This document shows, in pieces, positions 40,663 to 46,216 of a stretch of 46,216 nt of DNA. A program made the translations under genes and the position numbers. Source of the DNA: Fundidesulfovibrio magnetotacticus (GTDB taxonomy: Bacteria > Desulfobacterota > Desulfovibrionia > Desulfovibrionales > Desulfovibrionaceae); contig NZ_BLTE01000024.1 in the NCBI RefSeq assembly GCF_013019105.1, forward strand, positions 1 through 46,216, read 5' to 3'. The notes under the pieces are model-generated. The model made no database searches. It was not told the DNA's origin and worked only from the letters and a program-made list of their open reading frames with translations. Each line of letters starts with the position of its first letter. The stretch's first letter is position 1.

Positions 40663-41589
40663 CTAGAGTTCGTAGCCCGAGAGCCAGGAGGCGTACTTGG
40701 TGTTCTCGCCCTTGACCACCTTGAAGAACTCCTTCTGAATGGCCTTTGCCACCGGACCGGCCTTGCCCTGGCCGATCACGCGGCGGTCGAGCTCCCGGAT
40801 GGGGGTGATCTCGGCGGCGGTTCCGGTGAAGAAGGCCTCGTCTGCGGTATAGAGTTCGTCGCGGGTGAAGCGCGACTCGCGCACCTCGTAGCCCAGGTCC
40901 CTGGCCAGGGTGATCACGCAGTCGCGGGTGATGCCCGAGAGGATGGAGGTCAGCGGCGGGGTTTTGATCACGCCGTCCACCACCATGAAGATGTTTTCGC
41001 CCGAGCCCTCGGAGACGTAGCCCTCGGTATCGAGCAGCAGGCCTTCGTCGTAGCCGTCGGCCAGGGCCTCGTTCTTGGCCAGCACGGAGTTGACGTAGTT
41101 GCCGCAGACCTTGGCCTTGGTCATCATCACGTTGACGTGGTGGCGCGTGAACGACGACGTGCGGATGCGGATGCCCTTCTCCAGGGCCTCGTCGCCCAGG
41201 TACGCGCCCCAGGGCCAGACGCAGATGGCCGTGTGGATGGGGTTCTTGCCCGGGAACACGCCCATGGACTGGCCCGTGCCGATGAAGGCGATGGGGCGGA
41301 TGTAGCCCTCGGCCATCTTGTTGGCCTTGAGCGTCTGGAGGATGGCCTCCGTGACCTGGGCCTCGGTGTAGGGGATCTTGATCTCCACGATCTTGGCCGA
41401 ATCGAAGAGCCTGTGCACGTGCTCGGCCAGACGGAACACGGCGGAGCCGCCGCCCGCTCTCTTGTAGGCCCGAATGCCCTCGAACACGCCCACGCCGTAG
41501 TGCAGCGTGTGGGTCATCACATGCACCTGGGCCTTTTCCCAGGGCACAAGCGCTCCATCGAACCAGATCAGCTCGGATTTCGGCGACAT
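40663..41589 (-). CDS. ilvE: Branched-chain amino acid aminotransferase
   Basis: A 308-residue fold-type IV aminotransferase. It has the N-terminal [34 protein letters not shown], the PLP lysine near Lys160 in [18 protein letters not shown], and [18 protein letters not shown] with [12 protein letters not shown]. It makes leucine, isoleucine and valine from their 2-oxoacids. ATG 41589 follows AAGAGGA; an earlier in-frame start lacks a site. It may be cotranscribed with dnaX. Confidence 0.96.
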   Translation of the reverse strand: MSPKSELIWFDGALVPWEKAQVHVMTHTLHYGVGVFEGIRAYKRAGGGSAVFRLAEHVHRLFDSAKIVEIKIPYTEAQVTEAILQTLKANKMAEGYIRPIAFIGTGQSMGVFPGKNPIHTAICVWPWGAYLGDEALEKGIRIRTSSFTRHHVNVMMTKAKVCGNYVNSVLAKNEALADGYDEGLLLDTEGYVSEGSGENIFMVVDGVIKTPPLTSILSGITRDCVITLARDLGYEVRESRFTRDELYTADEAFFTGTAAEITPIRELDRRVIGQGKAGPVAKAIQKEFFKVVKGENTKYASWLSGYEL

Positions 41590-41816
41590 AGGTTCCTCTT
41601 TGATTAGGATCATACGGACACGGGACGTGCCGGGCCTGAACGGTTACGGATAGGCAAAACACCCGTCCAGGTCAAGGCGGGCGCGGAGCCTCCTGGCGCG
41701 GCCACGGCCTGTTTTCCGAAAGCCGACGCGCTGTTGCCTTCGCGGCCACCAGCGGGTACTAAGCGGCCGCGCGGCACTCCATCGCGCCCACTCCACCCCC
41801 CGAGGAACCGGCCGTC

Positions 41817-42821
41817 ATGAGCCTTCCCCCCATCGGTCCGGGCCTGCCCTGGCTGGCCCCCCTGGCCGGATATTCAGACCTGCCCTTCCGCCTGCTCTGC
41901 CGGGAATACGGGGCCGCCTGCGCCGTCACCGAGATGGTCAGCGCCAAGGGCCTGGTGTTCCACTCCCACGGCACGCGCGACCTCCTGAACACCCTGCCGG
42001 GCGACGCCCCCCTGGTGGTGCAGCTCTTCGGCTGCGAGCCCGAGATGTTCGAGCGCGCCATGGACCACCTTCTGGAGCACGGCTACGAATACTTCGACCT
42101 CAACTGCGGCTGCTCCGTTCCCAAGGTGGTCAAGGCCGGGTGCGGCTCGGCGCTCATGCGCGAGCCCGCGCTGCTGCGCGAGATCGTGCGGGTCATGGCC
42201 GCCAAGGCCGGTCCCGGCCGGGCGGGCGTCAAGCTGCGCCTGGGCTGGGGCGAGCCCGAGCCCCTGGTGTTCGAGCTGGCCCGGGCCCTGGAGGACGAGG
42301 GCGCGGGCTGGCTCACCCTGCATCCCAGGCACGCCCGCCAGGGCTATTCGGGCACGGCGGCCTGGGAGCACCTGGCGCGGCTCAAGGCCCAATCCCGCGT
42401 GCCCGTGATGGCCAGCGGCGACCTCTTCAACGCCTACGACGCAAGGCGCTGCCTGGACGCCACCGGCGTGGACGGCGTGATGTTCGCCCGGGGCGCGCTC
42501 TACGATCCGGCCGTGTTCCGCCACTTCCTGTCGGGCACGCTGGCCGCGCCCTCCGGGCCGGAGATCGCGAGGCTGGTGCGGCGCCACGCCGAACTCATCC
42601 GCGTGCACGGCAGGCCCGAGAAGTCTCTTCTGCGCATGCGCTCCATCGTGCCGCGCTATGTGCGCGGACTCCTCGGCGCGCGCGCGTTGCGCCAGGAGGC
42701 GTCATCGTGTACTTCGTGGGAGCGCCTGGAGGAGATCGTGGAGGCCATCGCCGCCTCGGCTTCCGCGCCCGGCGGGTTGCACGGGGCGCACATCAGGGAG
42801 GAATGGGATGGACGTTCTTAG
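41817..42821 (+). CDS. dus: tRNA-dihydrouridine synthase
   Basis: A 334-residue flavin TIM-barrel enzyme. Key segments: LAPLAGYSDLPFRLLCREYGA, VTEMVSAKGL, VVQLFGCEPEMF, FDLNCGCSVPKVVKAGCGSALM with the catalytic cysteine, LHPRHARQGYSG, and GVMFARGALYDPAVF. It reduces uridines in tRNA D-loops. It resembles DusB-like bacterial forms; the position modified is not certain. Its last 14 bases overlap ispH in another frame. Confidence 0.95.
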   Translation: MSLPPIGPGLPWLAPLAGYSDLPFRLLCREYGAACAVTEMVSAKGLVFHSHGTRDLLNTLPGDAPLVVQLFGCEPEMFERAMDHLLEHGYEYFDLNCGCSVPKVVKAGCGSALMREPALLREIVRVMAAKAGPGRAGVKLRLGWGEPEPLVFELARALEDEGAGWLTLHPRHARQGYSGTAAWEHLARLKAQSRVPVMASGDLFNAYDARRCLDATGVDGVMFARGALYDPAVFRHFLSGTLAAPSGPEIARLVRRHAELIRVHGRPEKSLLRMRSIVPRYVRGLLGARALRQEASSCTSWERLEEIVEAIAASASAPGGLHGAHIREEWDGRS

Positions 42822-43659
42822 GGCCGAGACGGCCGGATTCTGCATGGGGGTCGACCTGGCCCTGCGCAAGCTCGACAAACTTCTGGCCGGCAACGCGTCC
42901 GAGGCGCCCATCTACACCTTCGGCCCGCTCATCCACAATCCGCAGGTGCTCAGGGAATACGCCCAGCGCGGCGTGCGCCTCTGCGAGGACCCCGAAGTCA
43001 TCGAGCCGGGGGCCGTGGTGCTCATCCGCGCCCACGGCGTGCCCAAGGGCGTGTTCGAGCGCCTGCGGGCGCGCGGGGCCATCATAGCCGACGCCACCTG
43101 CCCCAAGGTGACCAAGGCCCAGAAACTCATTGCCCGGCAGGCCGACGAGGGCGGCATTCTCCTGCTCTACGGCGAGGAAGCCCACCCCGAGGTGCGCGGC
43201 CTGCTCTCCCACGCCTCCCACGGGGCCATCATCTTCGACAGCCTGGCAGAACTGCAGGGCCACACCCTCGACCGGGCCGACTCCTACTTCCTGGCAGCCC
43301 AGACCACCCAGGACGAAGAGGAGTTCGAGCGCATACGCGACCACCTCTTCACCACCCTGGGCCGCGCCATCCCCGTGCTGCACACAATCTGCGACGCAAC
43401 CCAGAAGCGCCAGGCCGAAGCCATCGCCCTGGCCCGGTCCGTTGACTTCATGGTGGTGGTGGGCGGGCGCGAATCCGGCAACACCCGCCGTCTGGCCAAA
43501 GTGGCCCAATCCCAGGGCACGCCGTGCGCCCTGGTGGAGACCGCCGCCGAACTGCCGCTTGAAAAGATGCGCGGGCTCTCCCGCATCGGCTTGACAGCGG
43601 GGGCGTCTACCCCCAAAAAGATTATCGATGCCGTGGAATCGGCCCTGCGCACGCTCTAG
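42808..43659 (+). CDS. ispH: 4-hydroxy-3-methylbut-2-enyl diphosphate reductase
   Basis: A 283-residue iron-sulfur enzyme with cluster cysteines Cys12 (GFCMGV), Cys98 (ATCPKV) and Cys195 (TICDATQ), and active-site histidines in LIHNPQV and RAHGVP. It makes IPP and DMAPP in the last step of the MEP pathway. ATG 42808 follows GGGAGG and overlaps the dus stop by 14 bases, indicating coupling. cheV starts 15 bases downstream. Confidence 0.97.
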   Translation: MDVLRAETAGFCMGVDLALRKLDKLLAGNASEAPIYTFGPLIHNPQVLREYAQRGVRLCEDPEVIEPGAVVLIRAHGVPKGVFERLRARGAIIADATCPKVTKAQKLIARQADEGGILLLYGEEAHPEVRGLLSHASHGAIIFDSLAELQGHTLDRADSYFLAAQTTQDEEEFERIRDHLFTTLGRAIPVLHTICDATQKRQAEAIALARSVDFMVVVGGRESGNTRRLAKVAQSQGTPCALVETAAELPLEKMRGLSRIGLTAGASTPKKIIDAVESALRTL

Positions 43660-43674
43660 ACCTGGAGGACTTCA

Positions 43675-44640
43675 ATGGCCCAGACCAACATTCTCTTGGA
43701 AGCCGGCACAAACGAACTCGAAATCGTCGAGTTCTTCCTCGACGAGGCCTTGCCCGAGGACGCCCCGGCCGACAAGAAGTCCTACAAGGGCTACTACGGG
43801 GTCAACGTGGCCAAGGTGCTGGAGATCATCCGGTTGCCCAAGATCACGGCCCTGCCCGAGGTGTCGCACCCCTCCGTGCTTGGGGCGTTCAACCTGCGCA
43901 ACCACATCATCCCCCTGGTGGACCTTTCGGTCTGGCTGGACAAGAACCGCGTGGAACTGGAATCGCCCAAGGTGATCGTCACGGAGTTCAACAAGGTCAC
44001 CACGGCGTTCATGGTCTCGGGCGTCACGCGCATCCACCGCCTTTCGTGGGAGGCCGTGGAGCCGCCCAACAACTACGTCTCCACCCTTTCGGGGGAATCC
44101 ATCACGGGCGTGGTGAAGCTCGAGGACCGCATCGTCTTCCTGCTCGACTTGGAAAAAATCGTGGCCGACCTGAACCCCCAGCTGGGCCTGCGCCTGGACA
44201 CCAGCATCGACTGGCGCTCCAGCAACCGCTACCGCGCCCTCATCGCCGACGATTCGGCCCTCATCCGCGAGATGTTGCGCGACCTCATGGAAAAGGCCAA
44301 CTTCGACGTGGAGGTGGTCACCACAGGCCTCCAGGCCTGGGAGCGCCTGCAGATCCTCAAGCAGAAGGCCGAGGAAGAAGGCAAGGACATCACGGACTAC
44401 GTGCAGGTGGTGGTTTCAGACATCGAAATGCCCACCATGGACGGCCACAACCTCACCAAGCGCATCAAGGACGACCACATGCTGCGCGTGCTGCCCGTGC
44501 TGTTGTTCTCCTCGCTCATCACGGACAAGCTGCGTCACAAGGGCGAGGCCGTGGGCGCGGACGATCAGATCTCAAAGCCCGAGGTGAGCCAGCTGGCCCT
44601 GCGCGCCAAGAAGCTCATCGAGGAGCGGCTGACCGACTAA
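43675..44640 (+). CDS. cheV: Chemotaxis protein CheV (CheW-receiver fusion)
   Basis: A 321-residue fusion: a CheW domain (about 1-170, with GYYGVNVAKVLEIIRLP and GAFNLRNHIIPLVDLSVWL) and a CheY-like receiver (about 185-321). The receiver has the acid pocket ADDS (191-194), phospho-acceptor Asp249 in VVVSDIEMP, and Lys in QISKPE. It couples receptors to CheA in the polar arrays and may act as a phosphate sink. It follows ispH by 15 bases with GGAGG, and ends before a strong hairpin. Confidence 0.96.
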   Translation: MAQTNILLEAGTNELEIVEFFLDEALPEDAPADKKSYKGYYGVNVAKVLEIIRLPKITALPEVSHPSVLGAFNLRNHIIPLVDLSVWLDKNRVELESPKVIVTEFNKVTTAFMVSGVTRIHRLSWEAVEPPNNYVSTLSGESITGVVKLEDRIVFLLDLEKIVADLNPQLGLRLDTSIDWRSSNRYRALIADDSALIREMLRDLMEKANFDVEVVTTGLQAWERLQILKQKAEEEGKDITDYVQVVVSDIEMPTMDGHNLTKRIKDDHMLRVLPVLLFSSLITDKLRHKGEAVGADDQISKPEVSQLALRAKKLIEERLTD

Positions 44641-44845
44641 CCGACCCCCCCCTCAATAAAACGAAAACGCCCGGCGGGCCCTGCCTGCCGGGCGTTTCTT
44701 CGTTCCGTTCCGGTCGCGAGCGCCGGTGCTTCTCCTTGCGTGTGTAAACCGTGCGGTCGCGCTGCGCGCGCGACGGCGGGGCCTGCTTCTTTCGGATGGT
44801 CACGTCCTCCTCGCGGATGACGATGACCGTCTTGCCTGCGGGCAT
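44615..44845 (-). CDS. Candidate ArfA-like non-stop ribosome-rescue peptide
   Basis: A 76-codon frame opened by a strong AGGAGGTG 7 bases before its ATG. The peptide begins MPAGKTVIVIREEDVTIRKK and carries YTRKEKH (34-40) followed by RRSR, matching the YxRKxKH core of ArfA, which E. coli uses to rescue stalled ribosomes. A terminator hairpin (44665-44697) followed by TTTTCGTTTTATT on this strand lies inside codons 50-64. No stop precedes it; the only stop is at 44615, beyond the terminator and inside cheV. The mRNA should thus lack a stop codon, as known for arfA. The N-terminus does not resemble ArfA, so a different rescue factor or an unrelated small protein is possible. Confidence 0.55.
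   Translation of the reverse strand: MPAGKTVIVIREEDVTIRKKQAPPSRAQRDRTVYTRKEKHRRSRPERNEETPGRQGPPGVFVLLRGGSVSRSAAPR
44665..44700. terminator. Bidirectional terminator after cheV and inside the ArfA-like frame
   Basis: AAACGCCCGGC pairs with GCCGGGCGTTT across an 11-base loop. T-rich sequence follows on both strands (GTTTCTTCGTT on plus; TTTTCGTTTTATT on minus). It ends the dus-ispH-cheV transcript and, on the minus strand, falls before the stop codon of the small gene. Confidence 0.9.
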
Positions 44846-44925
44846 GTTCCACCTCCTGCGGGTTGGGTTCGCGCCCACTGGGCTGCCGTTTCTTTGGTCC
44901 AGTATGGAACGTCGAGTCCTTTCAT
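44800..44925 (-). CDS. 41-residue small ORF upstream of the ArfA-like gene
   Basis: A short frame starting MKGLDVPYWTKETAAQWART, with GGAGG 6 bases before the ATG. It overlaps the start of the ArfA-like gene by 46 bases in another frame, and its second half becomes low-complexity Ser/Arg where it overlaps. It could be a small protein or a leader whose translation is coupled to the downstream start. No family recognised. Confidence 0.4.
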   Translation of the reverse strand: MKGLDVPYWTKETAAQWARTQPAGGGTCPQARRSSSSARRT

Positions 44926-45041
44926 GCTATGCCTCCATTGCGTCGCGATCGTAACGGAGAGGGGATGGACTTTTTCAATGAACCATGTCGCCCCTTTGTG
45001 ATGCATCTCCCTGAATGAGGGACGGGCCATTCCGTCAACCG

Positions 45042-45851
45042 TCAGATGCTCTCCACGAGTACCGTGCCCAGTTTGCGGCCCAAGAAGCGCTCGCCAACCT
45101 CCCTGAAGCGCTGGGGCACGTCGGTGACGTGGAAGACGTGCTCGGGTTCGCCAGGGCCGGGGTTTTCCAGGTCCATGGCCCGCAAAAGGTCCTCCACGCG
45201 CTCCGAAACGGCCTCCGCCGAATCCACCAGACGCACGCCCTGCCCCATCACCGAGGCCAGCATGGGCTTGAGCAGCGGATAGTGCGTGCAGCCCAGCACC
45301 AGAGTGTCCACGTTCTGGGCCAGGAGCGGGGTGAGGTATTCGAAGGCAGTGAGTCGCGTCACGGGGTGGTCCAGCCAGCCCTCCTCCACCAGGGGCACGA
45401 AGAGGGGGCAGGCCTGGGCCGCGATGAACATGCCCGAATCGTCGTGACGCTCGATGGCCTCCAGGTAGGCCCCGGAAGCGATGGTGGAGGGGGTGCCTAT
45501 CACGGCGATGCGGCGGTTGCGCGTGCGGGCCACGGCCGTGCGCGCCCCGGCGTCGATCACCTCCAGCACCGGCACTGGCGATATGGCGCGGATTTCTTCA
45601 TAGGCCACGGCCGCCATGGTGTTGCAGGCGATGATGAGCATCTTCACGTCCCTGGCCAGCAGGAACTCCGCGATCTGGCGCGCGAAGCGGGCCACGGTGT
45701 CGGGAGATTTCACGCCGTAGGGCACGCGGGCCGTGTCGCCAAAATAGACGATGGATTCGCGGGGCAGACGCTCCATGACCGCGCGGGCCACGGTGAGCCC
45801 GCCCACGCCGGAGTCGAAGATGCCGATGGGCGAGGATGGTGCGAAATGCAT
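45042..45851 (-). CDS. murI: Glutamate racemase
   Basis: A 269-residue Asp/Glu racemase. The two catalytic cysteines are Cys76 (IIACNTMAA) and Cys188 (LVLGCTHYPLL), with Asp13 in GIFDSGVGGLTV and the YFGDTARVPYG loop. It supplies D-glutamate for peptidoglycan. ATG 45851 is the start that aligns with the family; AGGGA lies 12-16 bases upstream, somewhat far. It is separated by 116 bases from the downstream small ORFs on the same strand. Confidence 0.96.
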   Translation of the reverse strand: MHFAPSSPIGIFDSGVGGLTVARAVMERLPRESIVYFGDTARVPYGVKSPDTVARFARQIAEFLLARDVKMLIIACNTMAAVAYEEIRAISPVPVLEVIDAGARTAVARTRNRRIAVIGTPSTIASGAYLEAIERHDDSGMFIAAQACPLFVPLVEEGWLDHPVTRLTAFEYLTPLLAQNVDTLVLGCTHYPLLKPMLASVMGQGVRLVDSAEAVSERVEDLLRAMDLENPGPGEPEHVFHVTDVPQRFREVGERFLGRKLGTVLVESI

Positions 45852-46100
45852 GGTGTTCCATTTCCCTGATGATGACTGCCCGGGTCTGACCACACACCGC
45901 GAACGACCGCAACCACTTTCTCTCCTGCGGAAGTCTCCATTGACGAATCGTGTATGGCGCGCTTCTACTGGAATGAATGGATAGTGGAACCCTGAGCCTG
46001 GGCTAACGGTCGGGGCCTCTGGGCAGTATCCCGCCCGCGAGTTCGAGTATTGAGCAGGTCGCCCGTGGAGGAGGAGGGGTTGCTGAGGTTGCAACAAAGC

Positions 46101-46130
46101 AAGCCGCCCGCTCGAAAGAGCGGGCGGCTT
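46101..46130 (-). terminator. Terminator of the rRNA operon
   Basis: AAGCCGCCCGCTC pairs perfectly with GAGCGGGCGGCTT around GAAA, with GCTTTGTTGC following on the minus strand, just after the 5S 3' end. Confidence 0.85.
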
Positions 46131-46141
46131 GTTTAAAGGAT

Positions 46142-46216
46142 CCTGGCAGCGACCTACTTTCCCACCAGCGGTCCTGGCAGTATCATCGGCGAAGGAGGGC
46201 TTAACTTCCGAGTTCG
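46142..46216 (-). rRNA. rrf: 5S ribosomal RNA (3' part, runs off the window)
   Basis: Read on the minus strand, the end of the window gives CGAACTCGGAAGTTAAGC, then CGCCGATGATACTGC and GGGAAAGTAGGTCGCTGCC, the standard 3' two thirds of bacterial 5S rRNA. The 5' part, and presumably 23S and 16S, lie beyond the right edge. Confidence 0.97.

Noticed and set aside
38242-41607. A 1121-codon plus-strand frame opposite recR, ybaB, dnaX and ilvE
   Set aside because: It spans four well-identified minus-strand genes and shows only shadow composition.

Overview
The window comes from a GC-rich, obligately anaerobic or microaerophilic bacterium of the Desulfovibrio/Fundidesulfovibrio type (Desulfobacterota). 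This is inferred from gene content: class II desulfoferrodoxin, ferritin, a ferredoxin-linked 2-oxoacid oxidoreductase, an LL-diaminopimelate aminotransferase, the end of a probable lactate permease, CheV, and strong GGAGG ribosome binding sites. Codon third positions are almost all G or C, so very long antisense frames are common and are not genes. No insertion sequence, prophage or CRISPR array was seen.

Layout. 1-3000: permease end, RRM RNA-binding protein, infA, glpX-type fructose bisphosphatase and a PhzF-like isomerase on the plus strand. 3260-7870 (minus): two anaerobe blocks, a gamma/alpha-fused 2-oxoacid oxidoreductase (alpha, beta, then a DsrE-like protein) and an oxidative-stress operon dfx-ftn-ferritin-like. 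8165-10890 (plus): three exported FlgO-like or lipoprotein genes, then a TylF-type methyltransferase-like gene. 11127-18732: dapL divergent from xerD, which overlaps a large DHH-CBS-tRNA nucleotidyltransferase fusion; an MFS transporter with a small conserved-looking protein; uppP; tRNA-Met(CAT).

18920-30890 holds the most striking locus: a minus-strand cluster gntR-uxaC-dctP-dctQ-dctM-SDR-uxaE-FGGY kinase-(33-codon ORF)-Fe-ADH-larA-like, with a KdgF-like cupin converging on its end. It reads as a TRAP-fed hexuronate pathway: UxaC makes tagaturonate or fructuronate, UxaE interconverts them, and the SDR would reduce fructuronate to mannonate. The cluster has no mannonate dehydratase or KDG kinase. 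It ends instead with a nickel-pincer LarA homologue keeping all cofactor residues, plus an FGGY kinase. This suggests an undescribed route, mannonate to gluconate (2-epimerisation) to 6-phosphogluconate.

31057-33334 (plus): a sensor kinase with a periplasmic c-type haem motif and an Ivy-type lysozyme inhibitor. 33568-41589 (minus): a housekeeping run ilvE-dnaX-ybaB-recR-recD2-flippase-like-thiD followed closely by tRNA-Leu(TAG). 41817-44640 (plus): dus-ispH-cheV. 44615-44925 (minus): two small ORFs, the second with a strong Shine-Dalgarno, an ArfA-like YxRKxKH motif, and a transcription terminator inside its frame before any stop codon. That is the non-stop mRNA architecture of ribosome-rescue genes. 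The window closes with murI and the 3' part of a 5S rRNA with its terminator, both on the minus strand.
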